Origin: Prorocentrum cordatum
Lineage: Eukaryota; Sar; Dinophyceae; Prorocentrales; Prorocentraceae
NCBI GenBank assembly: GCA_963575745.1
Contig: CAUYUJ010016060.1
Span: forward strand, 1,857,444 to 1,892,443
Direction of reading: 5' to 3'
Length of the DNA stretch: 35,000 nucleotides
Of this stretch, positions 10,076 through 19,597 are shown piece by piece. Position numbers and translations under genes: made by a program. A model generated the notes under the pieces. It made no database searches. It worked only from the letters and a program-made list of their open reading frames with translations, and had not been told where the DNA came from. Position 1 is the stretch's first letter; each line of letters begins with the position of its first letter.

Positions 10076-10278
10076 TTCCTCTCGCGCGCCCACGCAGCTT
10101 CGCCTCGCCCGCACGCACGAATGAAACGAAACGATTTCCCGGTTTGGGGTCTCCGTTCCACTGCGATCTCACCCCCCCTTTCGTCCGACACATGTTGTAC
10201 CCCTCACCTTTTTCCCTATCCCCCCCCCTGTCGTCCGACCCGAGCATCCCAGCCGGCCAGCACGCCTGCGATCTGGGC
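10076..10278. other. no feature seen
   Basis: Mixed sequence with C-rich runs (about 10170-10230). No gene or repeat recognised. Confidence 0.35.
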
Positions 10279-10320
10279 TTAGGTCGGGCATGTTCTCCTA
10301 TAGGCGGATGTTAGAAGAAA
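10279..10320. mobile_element. TIR-1 family, left-end remnant
   Basis: TTAGGTCGGGCATGTTCTCC and the following TATAGGCGGATGTT match the left ends at 13001, 13448, 19266 and 20732. No matching right end lies within 200 bp, so it is truncated or interrupted. Confidence 0.6.
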
Positions 10321-10415
10321 AGAAGAATTCGCCGGCCCAACGGGCCAGAGGCGTGCTAAGGTCTCCCGTAACTGCTTTAAAATCAGGCCCGAGAAAAAAA
10401 AAAACATAATATTTT

Positions 10416-10655
10416 TAGGGCTGTAGGGCTATAGGGTTATATGGGCGATAGGGCTATAGGGTAATAGAGTTACAGGGCTATAGGGCTATAGGATATAAGG
10501 GGTATAGGGCTATAGGGCTATAGGGCTATGCGGCTATTGGGCTATAGGGCTATTGAGCTATAGGGCAATAGGGCTATAGAGCTATAGAGCTGTAGGGCAA
10601 TAGGGCTATAGGGCCATTGGGCTGTAGGGCTAGTTATATGTCTATAAAGCTATAG
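10416..10655. repeat. AGGGCTAT octamer array
   Basis: About 30 imperfect copies of an 8-bp unit AGGGCTAT with substitutions (AGGGCAAT, AGAGCTAT). It is not the TTTAGGG telomere repeat known from dinoflagellates and plants. Confidence 0.92.
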
Positions 10656-10738
10656 GGCACCCCTGGGCACCTGGGCACCCCCGGGCACGCCCGGGAACCC
10701 GGGCACCCGGGCACCCCTGGGCCCCCGGGCGTGCAGCG
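10656..10738. repeat. GGGCACC GC-rich short repeat
   Basis: Repeated GGGCACCCCTGGGCACC and CCCGGGCAC words with a period of about 8-11 bp, directly abutting the octamer array. It contains several CCCGGG palindromes. Confidence 0.85.
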
Positions 10739-10919
10739 AAAATCGTCATCAAACCTAACCTGACCATATGAATCCGCCAGGACCCCTACAGACGCAAGCT
10801 CTGATTGGGGAATAGTTCTACTTCGCGCGCGCGGGGCGGCCCCATGGGGGTCCACGGACGAAAAGTACCCCGGGCAGGTCCCGGGAGACTCGGATCAGAG
10901 ATAGTTTTCTTCCTGGGCG

Positions 10920-11420
10920 CCGCCTTCGAGGCCGTCCAGAGAGCCCCGAGAAAGACCAAGAGGCCGCCCAGGGACCCTCGAGATGATACAAGAGAGCTCC
11001 GAGATGCCACAAGATCGCTCGAAGACGCCAAAGATGGCCCCTAGACGGCCCAAGAGGCCTCCAAGAGCACTCTCAACAGGGCCCAAAGAGGCACAATTCA
11101 TTGTTTTCCCTTCGGTTTTGGAGAGATTTTGGCGCTTTCACCTTTTCGGCTTCCCGACACCCCAAGACGGCCCAAGAGGCCCCCAACACCGGCCCAAGAG
11201 GGCCCAAGAGGCCTCCAAGAGGGCCCCAAGACGGCTCAGGAGGGCTCCAAGACGGCCCAAGAGGCCTCCAAGACGGCCCCAAGAACGCCCCAAGAGAGGT
11301 CCAAGGGGGGGAACACGAAACAGCATTTCGAGCCCTCGGCTCTGAGAAGCCCCCAGGAGTCGAGTCCCTAGGACGCCCCTAAGAGGCCCCAAGAGGCCCT
11401 CAATAGGCCCTCAAGCGGCC
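10920..11420. repeat. GGCCCAAGAGG / GGCCTCCAAGA repeat array
   Basis: Imperfect 10-11 bp units (GGCCCAAGAGG, GGCCTCCAAGAC) run through most of this stretch. They are interrupted near 11090-11155 by CAATTCATTG, TTCGGTTTTGG and a T-rich segment shared with 4605-4640. Frames through it on both strands look like Pro/Arg- or Trp/Gly-rich repeat proteins and are not considered genes. Confidence 0.85.
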
Positions 11421-11674
11421 CCCCAAATGCCCCCCCGAGCACGCAAGCAAGTGCCAACGACCCGACGCGTTTCTGAGTCCCCAAGAGGCTACCAAGAGGC
11501 CTCCCGAAAGAGTCCCCATAGGCAAAACGCTTCCAGACGGCCCGCGACGCGTTCAAGACTCCCACAACGGTCACCAAGTAACCTTCCGAGAGAGCCCCCA
11601 TAAGCAAGAAAACATAATTCACTATGGGCCGGCGGACTGCGCGAAGCGATTCAATAATTAGACATAATCCACAG

Positions 11675-11749
11675 AACACGAAAAAGCGTCCCCAGACTAT
11701 GTTTCGACTGTTCTTGAATAGTCCTCCTGTAAACGGACGCGCCCGACTC
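11675..11749. mobile_element. TIR-1 family, right-end remnant
   Basis: GCGTCCCCAGACTATGTTTC, then TTCTTGAATAGTCCTCCTGT and CGCCCGACT, match the right halves of the elements at 13001-13151 and 19266-19395. No left end is visible close by. The remnant at 10279 could be the other end if 1.3 kb was inserted between them. Confidence 0.65.
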
Positions 11750-12148
11750 CAGTCTGGGCCGACCAAGAGGCCAACCTGCCAGCCTTCCGCCCAAACCTCC
11801 AGCCGGCCAGCCGAGCTGCCATCCCGCCAACCAATCGGCGAGCCAACCAGCCCCACCCGATCGGCCCGTGCACGCCGCAGAGGGGCGCCAGAGGGCGGAT
11901 CCCTCCAGATACGGAAGGAGGCTCAGGGCTGGCTCGAGCTGAACAACAAGGGCTCCCAACTTTGCGCTCCGCGCTGCGCGAGAGCGCGGAGTGCGAATGA
12001 CATCGCGCCCTCGCGCCGCCTCCCAGGGGAGAAGGAGAGGACGAGGAGGAATCGGAGCCGAACCGCGAAGCGCGAATGACTTCGCCCTCGAGGGCGCCCT
12101 TGAACAAGGGATGCATCGGCGATGCGGCGCGATCCTCCGACCCCATTT
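11750..12148. other. GC-rich sequence with small internal repeats
   Basis: CCAGCC/CCAACC-rich words at 11760-11870. A small duplication follows: GCGGAGTGCGAATGACATCG near 11983-12005 and GCGAAGCGCGAATGACTTCG near 12065-12085. No gene recognised. Confidence 0.4.
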
Positions 12149-12370
12149 TGGAATCCCGAAACGGTGCGGTGACAGACCGTGCGGTGACCTCGGAATCCCC
12201 CAAGACCTCACCGCACGGTCCGTCACCGCACGGTCTTGGGACCCCCCCGGAGGCCTCTGTCGCCCGAGACATCCTCGGAGAACGACCCGAGTCCCAAAAC
12301 CGTGCGGTGACCCCGAATCCCCACCGACTCACCGCACGGTGTGGTCACCACACCGTTTGGGATCCTCCGA
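12149..12370. repeat. ~220-bp palindrome-rich dispersed repeat, copy 1
   Basis: Begins TGGAATCCCGAAACGGTGCG and contains ACCGTGCGGTGA words in both orientations, so several hairpins can form. A second copy lies at 21001-21220 in the same orientation with moderate divergence. The sequence around its ends (GATCCTCCGACCCC at about 12131 and 12361, then GGAGGCCT) also resembles the right arm of the fold-back element at 19020-19232. Confidence 0.85.
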
Positions 12371-12487
12371 CCCCGTCCGCTCCGAGCCCACCCGGGAGGC
12401 CTGGAATCTGCCGGCCCACTCTTCCGCCGCCCCTTTGCTGGCGGCCTCTTCGCTCCCGCCGGCCCCCCGCCGGGCCCCCCCAAGGTT

Positions 12488-12791
12488 CGCGTCGGGCGTG
12501 TCCCCCTACAGGGGGATATTGGGCTTTTTTTGTTTGGAATTATTATTACCATTATTATTGTTATTATTATTATCATTAGTATTATAATTATGATTCTAAT
12601 CATTATTATTATTGTTATTATGATTATTATTATAATAATTATTATTATTATTAATAATATTATTATTATAATCATAATAATTTCTTGTTCATTAAAAAAC
12701 AAGAAAAACAAAAATGCTAAAAAATAGTCACCCCAGACCATTTTCGCACTATTCTTGAATGATCCTCCTGTAGAGGGACAGGCCCGCCTTA
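12488..12791. mobile_element. TIR-1 family element with ATT-rich core
   Basis: Left end GTCGGGCGTGTCCCCCTACA (12491 on) pairs with right end TCCTCCTGTAGAGGGACAGG (12762 on, continuing GCCCGCCTTAG) as inverted repeats. At about 304 bp it is longer than its relatives because of a ~150-bp ATT tract inside. No target duplication is visible. Confidence 0.75.
12537..12686. repeat. ATT/TAA imperfect microsatellite
   Basis: About 150 bp built from ATT, ATA and TAA triplets, very AT-rich against a GC-rich background, and contained within the TIR-1 element. It can form weak hairpins. Confidence 0.95.
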
Positions 12792-12837
12792 GCAGCCAGA
12801 TCACGACGGTCACGAAAACGCCTGCATCTGACACCTC

Positions 12838-12895
12838 ACTCTTCCGCTGTCCTCCCGCCGGCGGCCGCTTCGCTCCAGCCAGCCCCCCGCCAGCA
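12838..12895. repeat. short GC-rich dispersed repeat
   Basis: CTCTTCCGCTGTCCTCCCGC and CTTCGCTCCAGCC, then CCCCCCGCC. Similar words lie at about 12419-12475 and 13155-13190, in each case directly beside a TIR-1 element. It may mark the duplicated DNA into which TIR-1 copies were inserted. Confidence 0.6.
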
Positions 12896-13000
12896 AAGAC
12901 AAAAAACAACATAGACAAATAACAGCATAGAAATAAGACAAACCACAACATAGAAACAACATATTCACAAAGCGAACCTTGGGCTTTCTAACCCGAGTCT

Positions 13001-13151
13001 TAGGTCGGGGTAAGTCCCCCTACGGGCGGATTTTGGACGAACCATAAAACATAGTTGTTCCAAAATGGTCGAACATACACCCAACATCGTCCCCGGACTA
13101 TGTTTTCACTATTTTTGAATTTTCCTCCTGTAGAGGGACATGCCTGCCTTG
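13001..13151. mobile_element. TIR-1 family element
   Basis: Left end TAGGTCGGGG...TCCCCCTACGGGCGGATTTT and right end TTTTTGAATTTTCCTCCTGT followed by AGAGGGACATGCC form an inverted repeat with mismatches. The centre shares TCGTCCCCGGACTATG with other copies. No target duplication remains recognisable. Confidence 0.8.
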
Positions 13152-13196
13152 ATTCTTCGCTCCAGCCATCCCCCCGCCAGCCCCCCGTAGATTGGG

Positions 13197-13375
13197 GGCG
13201 CGCAAACACGGATTAGCGATCCGCGGATTTGGCGCGCGGTCGCCAAATCCATGGATGGGGGGAGGTGCTCTCTCCAAGATGCGGCCGGTGCCGCCTCGAT
13301 CGGCGGCGGAAATCCGCGATTTGGAAACAGGACAAGTCGCTAATCCACGCCTCCTTGATCCATGTTTGCGATCGC
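13197..13375. repeat. possible fold-back element
   Basis: GGCGCGCAAACACGGAT at the left matches, in reverse complement, ATCCATGTTTGCGATCGCC at the right. Inside, GGATTAGCGA and TCGCTAATCC are also inverted copies. A perfect 9-bp stem (GATTTGGCG / CGCCAAATC, about 13226-13250) lies within. Confidence 0.5.
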
Positions 13376-13447
13376 CTGAACATGCGAACCCTTAGTGTAC
13401 CACATGCGAATCCTACCCCTACCCCACCACCCCACGATGTCTAAGGT

Positions 13448-13604
13448 CAGGTCGGGCGTGTTCTCCTACGGGCGGATTGTCGACGAAAAATAAAGGATAG
13501 CCAGAGAATGCTCAAACGCAGCCAAATCTGCCAAATAAACCGTCCCGATATGAATTTTGGACTATTCTTGAATATTCCTCCTGCAGAGGGACAGGCCCGA
13601 CGTA
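13448..13604. mobile_element. TIR-1 family element
   Basis: Left end CAGGTCGGGCGTGTTCTCC with TACGGGCGGATT, right end TTCTTGAATATTCCTCCTGC with AGAGGGACAGGCCCGACGTA. Length about 157 bp. The flanks show no clear target duplication. Confidence 0.8.
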
Positions 13605-13839
13605 AGCGGGAGCGGCCAAGAGGGGGGTGTCCAAGAGGGGGGGGGTGCAAATCATGACCGGCGGCACGTGCGCGGCCCAGCGGGGGTGCCTGGGACGTAA
13701 TGAAATAAGAAGAGGCGCCATGAAACCTGCGGAGATATCACGGCCCGCGCCATGACATCCCCCCCCCTAGTTATCACCCCCCTCTTTTCCGCCCCCGACG
13801 ACGTGAGTCCAAGGGTGGAGGGGTAGGATTCGTCTGAAG
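13605..13839. other. no feature seen
   Basis: Mixed, G- and C-run-rich sequence without a recognisable gene or repeat. Confidence 0.35.
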
Positions 13840-13995
13840 AGGCCCACAAACACACAAATAAATACACACAAATGAAAATTGTCCCCATATTTTATTATAT
13901 TTTCAGAGTTTTTGTCTTCCCCACCACTTCCCATATTTTCCTATATTTTCCTGGGGATCGACGATTAATTGTGTCTGTGTGTTTCTTCCCCTCCT
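13840..13995. repeat. dispersed repeat shared with 21.86-22.16 kb
   Basis: CACACAAATAAATACACACA, CTTCCCCACCACTTCCCATA and GGGGATCGACGATTAATTGT match words in the same order at 21865-22160 (CACACAAGCAGGTAGACACA, CTTCCCACCACTTCCCACAT, GGGGATCGACGACTCATTGT), each followed by a GTGTGTCTGTGTGT-like run and then T and C runs. Confidence 0.7.
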
Positions 13996-14146
13996 GATCG
14001 TCTGTGGCCTCCTACCGTAATCGCCGACCCCCGACGGCAGGACGGCTTTTCGATCCCGGCGCTTCTCCCCGAGCTTGCGGCCCCCGGGGCCCGCTCTTGG
14101 GCCCCCGGGGCTATCAAGCATGGATCTGGGACAACAACCTATTGGC

Positions 14147-14232
14147 AGGAGGAGGAGGAGGAGGAAAAGGAGGAAAAGGAGGAGGAGGCGGAGGAGGAGG
14201 CGGAGGAGGAGGCGGAGGAGGAGGAGGAGGAG
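14147..14232. repeat. GGA/GGC-rich microsatellite
   Basis: GGAGGAGGA interrupted by AAAAGGA and GGC units, about 85 bp. Confidence 0.93.
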
Positions 14233-14274
14233 GTCTGGGACAAAAACCTGCCCCCATCGGGACCTTTTGGCAGG

Positions 14275-14470
14275 AGAGCCCAGAATCGAATCGGTAAGTC
14301 GAGTCGGAGATCGAAGCGAATCGGATCGGCGGAAACCGGCAACCGAGTCGGGGGGAGTCGAACCGGCGGAAATCGACAGGCTATAGTGTGCCTTCACTAA
14401 GAAATCGGCACCCAAAAATCGGAATCCCAAGTCGAATCGAATCGGACTCGAAAACCATCGAACTCGAGTA
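14275..14470. repeat. TCGAATCGGA-rich short repeat
   Basis: Irregularly repeated GAATCGG, GAGTCG and TCGAATCG words at about 14284-14465. Probably a degenerate minisatellite. Confidence 0.5.
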
Positions 14471-14522
14471 CACGTCGTCCATTTCTAATCGTGCTCAATG
14501 CTAATTGTGCTCGTTTCCTCCT

Positions 14523-14741
14523 CTTACTCCTCCTCCTCCTCCTCCTCCTCCTCCGCCTCCTCGTCCTCCTCGTCCTCCTCGTCCTCCTCCTCCTCCTCCT
14601 CCCCCTCCTCCTCCTCCTCCTCCTCCTCCTCCTCCTCCTTCTCTCCTCCTCCTCCTCCTCCTCCTCCTCCTCCTCCTCCTCCTCCTCCTCCTCCTCCTCC
14701 TCCTCCTCCTCCTCCTCCTCCTCCTCCTCCTCCTCCCCCTC
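14523..14741. repeat. (TCC)n microsatellite, about 220 bp
   Basis: TCC repeat with a few GTCCTCCTC interruptions at 14560-14590 and a TTCTC break near 14640. The poly-Ser/Leu/Pro frames and their complements are artefacts. Confidence 0.95.
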
Positions 14742-14814
14742 CAGGACGAGCTCGTCGTCCCGAGCCGTGTCTTGACCGCCCTGCGGCTCGTGGACAGCCC
14801 CGGGAGCCCCGACC

Positions 14815-16059
14815 ATGGCAAGAAACCTCGGGACCCGTTTCCTGTCCACATCCGTTCGCTTCGTGGTCGAGATCGGAAGCCCCGAAGCCAGAATCGTTTC
14901 CATCTCCTGGCAAGCGTCTTTTTCTTACTCCCGCCGCCTCCCGCCGCCCTTCCGCCGGCTTCCGCCGGCGGAGGCAGCCTCGCTTTACCTCCGCCGACCT
15001 TCCGCCGCGGAAGAGATGACAACTCCTTCCGTCCCCGAAGGGCAGGACCCTTTTTGGATCGCCTCTCAGGGCGGGAGCAGTCATAAGGCCCGATCCCGAA
15101 GGAGAAGAAACGAATGGGAAGAAGAAGCGATCGAAACCGCCTGCGCCCCAGTGGCTGGTGGGATTCTGGGGGCGTCCGTTGCGTCTTTGTCTGACCCCAC
15201 GAGCGAGATCGGGCTGGCCATCTTCCACGCACGGGGATGGGCGGCCAAGCCGCCCCTCGCCTTGCGCGGGGGAGCACCTGGCAAGACCGAGCAGGCGGTG
15301 CTACCGAAACGCTGCACACAAATGCCCCCCCACCAGCCGCAGACTCCCGAGCGTCGGGGGCCGTGCCGGTGTGCAGAGACGCTCCGTGCAGGGTGCACCC
15401 TTCGGCTGGTTACGCGGAGCGGAGAAGGCGACGGGATGTCGGGCTGCAGTGGAGGCCAGTCCACAGGAAACCTTCCACAAGGAACCCAACCCCGAGTCCC
15501 CAGGACGTCCATTGACTTTGGTGTGGGGACGTCACGCTTTCAGTCGCAAAACCATCGAAAACCAGGAAGCCCAATTATGGCACCCTGGAGACAAGCAGGG
15601 TATATCTTGGCATGGGTCTTCACACCGTATGTACGGGGCGCTGGACGGGCGAAGGAGTGCGGGGCGGGAGGGGAAGGAGGAGGAGGGAGAGGGGAGCGGG
15701 GGGCACGAGAAAGGGGACGAGGCGGGGGAGGAGGGAGACGAGGACGAGCCGGAGCAGCAGCAGCCGGGCTGGCAGCAGGAGCGAAGGGAGCACGCCGTGC
15801 GCCACAAGTCGCCTGGGCCGGGTGGGTGGCAATCTGGTGCGGCGGCCGCTTCTGGCCAGCCGCGAGTGTCTTGCTGGGGCCCTGTTGGCGCTTTGGGGTC
15901 CTCGTGGAGTCGTTGGGCCCATCTTGGGGTCATCTTGAGGCCCCCATTCGGTCCCATTCTGGGCCCAGTTCGGAGGCCAGCATGGAGGTCAAGGCGACCC
16001 ACACGTCGCGCCTTGTCTCGCCGTCTCTTGCCCTGTTTTGCGTGCCCTGCCGAGGCTAA
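14815..16059 (+). other. long open frame, probably not coding
   Basis: A 414-codon frame stays open in GC-rich DNA. It crosses two sequences also found elsewhere as non-coding repeats: the CTTCCGCCG / GATGACAACTCCTTCC block at about 14940-15035, similar to 18900-18995, and the CATCTTGGGGTCATCTTGAG block near 15920. It also crosses a Gly/Arg-rich purine tract at 15660-15790. Overlapping frames of similar length are open on both strands. No domain was recognised. A weakly protein-like patch (FSRKTIENQEAQLWHPGD) lies in another frame at about 15540-15590. Confidence 0.3.
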
Positions 16060-16267
16060 GACGGGACCCAGGGCACGCAGGCCCCGGCCACGTCGCCGCA
16101 TGGAAACGCTGACCTGCTTTAGGAGGGAGAGCCCTGCCCGGGGGGGTCGGGATTCCGTGAGAGGTGTCTCAGACGGCCCAACGCTGACCCCCCAGATGGC
16201 CATGTAAAGAGCCGAACTTCATCATCGACACTCCTTCTGGCCCCGCACTGTAACTCGATCAGGAAAA
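16060..16267. other. no feature seen
   Basis: GC-rich spacer without recognised genes or repeats. Confidence 0.3.
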
Positions 16268-16430
16268 CGGATCCTGGTGTATACGGGATCCTGGTGTATA
16301 CATTCTCCGTTGTTTCCCCGGGAAAACGTGGACAAAAAGTATACACCACACCACCCCGATGTCGTCCCCGATCCTCAAAGTCCTGGGATTGAAAGACAGC
16401 CCCCGCCACTGGTGGTGTATACGTTCCAGC
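16268..16430. repeat. GGTGTATAC inverted and direct repeats
   Basis: GGATCCTGGTGTATAC occurs twice in tandem (about 16269 and 16287). GTATACACCA follows in inverted orientation at 16339 and GGTGTATACG again near 16411. The pair around 16292-16348 encloses a small hairpin (TTTCCCCGGGAAAA). It may be a short fold-back element or a nested pair. Confidence 0.6.
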
Positions 16431-17580
<1,150 letters not shown>

Positions 17581-17835
17581 CGATGGGTGGAGGAGGAGCG
17601 ATGGGTGGAGGAGGAATAGGATGAGGAGGGGTGGTGGGAGGAGGAAGAGAAGGATGAGAAGGCGCGACTCGTCAATCTCCTCCTGCTCACCTAAAGAGGA
17701 TGGAACGAAGGAAGAGGGTGAGAAGGAGGATGGGGGAGTATGGATGATTAGAAAGATAATGACGAGAACCGTGGAGGATGGAAGCAGGGGAATGTGGGTA
17801 TCAGCAACATGACGAGGAGAAGGGCGATGATCATC

Positions 17836-17884
17836 AGGAGGAGGAGGAGGAGGAGGAGGAGGAGGAGGAGGAGGAGGAGGAGGA
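17836..17884. repeat. (GGA)n microsatellite
   Basis: Pure GGA repeat of about 49 bp within a longer purine-rich stretch (17590-18110). Confidence 0.95.
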
Positions 17885-18456
17885 GAAGGATGTTGATATG
17901 GGGTCGGGAAGAGGACGAGGACGAGGACGGAGCAGGAGGAAATGTGGGCGACGTGTAGATCAGGAGCAAGGCGAGGGACTGGAGGACGATATTCAGGATG
18001 GCCACGAAGGCGAGGATGATGAAAATGGGGAAGAGGACTAGGATAAAGACGATGCAGCAGCAGGAGGACGAAGATGAGGAGGATGAGGATGCGGATTAAG
18101 AAGAAGATCAAGAGTTCAAGGGTACCACAATTACGTGTGGTCATTTTGGGGCAACCATCTCTATTCATGATCGGCTACTTTATTACATTTTCATGATCGA
18201 TGTATATATTTGTATGATTACACACATATATACATGTAACTATAAATATGTCTATCTATATGCGTGGGCCGGAATTTTCGAAGTCTGCGCTCGTCGCAGG
18301 GGCTGGAGCGGGGAACCTGAAGGCTTGGAGCCCCTCTGGGTCCCCCGAACCTGCCCCCCAAACCTGCCCGACACCGCCGCGCTTCCCCCCCGGAACGCCG
18401 ACCGCGGCACCTCCAATTCGACTTCACACCGACCGGGATTTCGGCCCGCGCCCGCA
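17885..18456. other. purine-rich then AT-rich spacer, no gene
   Basis: Purine-rich to about 18115, then AT-rich (TATATA words at about 18200-18260), then GC-rich. Nothing was recognised as a gene or element. Confidence 0.35.
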
Positions 18457-18461
18457 CTAGA

Positions 18462-18642
18462 CTGGGTAGTCGAAGCCAATCTGGCGCCAATCTGGCAGGC
18501 CCAATCTGGCAAACGGGGGCAATCTGGCGAGGGAGCCAACGCGAATCCAGTCTGGCGAATTACCCAAATCATCCAGTTTGGCCAGGCCAGATTGGCCCTT
18601 GGGGCCCAATCCAATCTGACAGTCTGGCCTTCGACTACCCAG
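18462..18642. mobile_element. 181-bp inverted-repeat element with CTAGA target duplication
   Basis: The ends are perfect 14-bp inverted repeats, CTGGGTAGTCGAAG at the left and CTTCGACTACCCAG at the right, with similarity extending inward. The element is flanked on both sides by CTAGA (18457-18461 and 18643-18647), a 5-bp target duplication. Inside, CCAATCTGGC-like words recur in both orientations. It has no coding capacity and is a miniature inverted-repeat element needing an external transposase. Confidence 0.85.
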
Positions 18643-18719
18643 CTAGAGGATCTCAGCCAGAACTGTTCTGAGAACATGTGGTGTAAACCGCACCAGGCTC
18701 CTAGAACATTCTTTGGTGC

Positions 18720-18800
18720 GCGCCAGGGGCGGCGCCGGAGGCGCCGCCAGGCGGGCCCAGCGCGGGTCCAAGAAATCCGCGCGGAGCGCCAAAAGTTTAT
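18720..18800. repeat. relative of the fold-back element at 22367-22494
   Basis: GGGCCCAGCGCGGGTCCAAG, AAATCCGCGCGGAGCGCC and the preceding GGCGCCGGAGGCGCCGCC match the right half of the element at 22430-22494. The left arm is only faintly recognisable, so this copy is degraded. Confidence 0.65.
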
Positions 18801-18899
18801 GTTTATGCCGTTTCTTCTTAGAGATATAAAAAATGGCCTGTTCTGGAGACCCTGGACCACAAAATCTTGTCATCTGTCGGGGACGCATTGGTTGCTTCT

Positions 18900-18995
18900 G
18901 CTGGCCTTCTGCTGGCTTCCGCGGGCGGACCCGCCCCCGTTTGAAATCCACCGCCCTCCGCCGGCCTTCCGTCAGTGACGAGATGTCAACTCCTT
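18900..18995. repeat. dispersed repeat related to 14940-15035
   Basis: CTTCCG..GGCGGA words followed by CGCCGGCCTTCCGTCAGTGA and GAGATGTCAACTCCTTC match CTTCCGCCGCGGAAGAGATG and ACAACTCCTTCC at about 15000-15030. Confidence 0.6.
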
Positions 18996-19019
18996 CGACT
19001 GTCAGGAACGCCCCACATT

Positions 19020-19232
19020 AGAGGCCTCCCAGAGGGAGTCGGAGTAGATGGGGTCGGAGAATCGCGCCGCATAGTCGATGCATCGCCGATGCACTGGCGA
19101 TGCACCGGCGACGTTGGCGATGCTGTCGGCTGGAAGAAGACCGGGCTCCACATCGGATCGCATCGCCGATGTAACAGCGATGCCGCGCGATCGACCGACC
19201 CCATCTACTCGGACCCCATCCAGGAGGCCTAG
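19020..19232. mobile_element. ~210-bp element with long terminal inverted repeats
   Basis: The left arm AGAGGCCTCCC..GGAGTCGGAGTAGATGGGGTCGG (19020-19060) pairs with the right arm CCGACCCCATCTACTCGGACCCC..AGGAGGCCT (about 19195-19230). The arms are about 40 bp with mismatches. The centre carries repeated GATGCATCGCCGATG and GGCGATGC words. A 4-bp ACAT on both sides could be a target duplication, but it is too short to rely on. The right arm resembles 12361-12402. Confidence 0.7.
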
Positions 19233-19265
19233 ACATACGCACGGTCGGGATCTTCTGCTTAGCGT

Positions 19266-19395
19266 TAGGTCGGGCCTGTCCCCCTACAGGGGGATTTTGG
19301 AGGACAAATATGAAAAAAAACGTGAAAAATCGTCCCCAGACTATTTTTTACACTATTTTTGAATAGTCCTCCTGCAGAGGGACAGGCCCGACTTA
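19266..19395. mobile_element. TIR-1 family element, best-preserved copy (130 bp)
   Basis: Left end TAGGTCGGGCCTGTCCCCCT and right end AGGGACAGGCCCGACTTA are inverted repeats. A perfect 9-bp target duplication, GCTTAGCGT, flanks it at 19257-19265 and 19396-19404. The interior is AT-rich (TTTTGGAGGACAAATATG, then TCGTCCCCAGACTATTTT). The size of the duplication fits Mutator-type transposition, though the source transposase is not in the window. The ends read TTAG|GT at the left and TTAG at the right, as splice sites would. Confidence 0.9.
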
Positions 19396-19404
19396 GCTTA
19401 GCGT

Positions 19405-19588
19405 GCCGCGGCAGTGGCGACACTCTGTGCCGTGCGAGCAACAAGCGTGTCTCTCCGCTCCGCGGGGCGGGGGGCCAGGAGAGGCTCGGGACGTCGACGC
19501 TTGGGAATGGGGACGTGCATTTAGCGTGCCGCGCCGATGCGTAGTGCGCCGGAACCGGCGCGGGTGACTCGCCATGCGAGCGTTCCTG
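19405..19588. other. spacer between two TIR-1 elements
   Basis: GC-rich sequence of about 185 bp. GCGTGCCGCG occurs at 19401 and again, as GCGTGCCGCGCC, near 19523. No gene. Confidence 0.4.
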
Positions 19589-19597
19589 ACCGTACAG

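Noticed and set aside
10416-10655. Telomere repeat
   Set aside because: The unit is AGGGCTAT, not TTTAGGG or a known variant, and it is internal to the window.
14815-16207. Large genes of 349-414 codons
   Set aside because: The frames pass through dispersed non-coding repeats and purine tracts, overlapping frames of similar length exist on both strands, and no domain was recognised.
16268-16430. Complete transposon with GGTGTATAC ends
   Set aside because: The words are short, GTATAC is self-complementary, and no target duplication or consistent boundary could be defined. Kept only as repeats.
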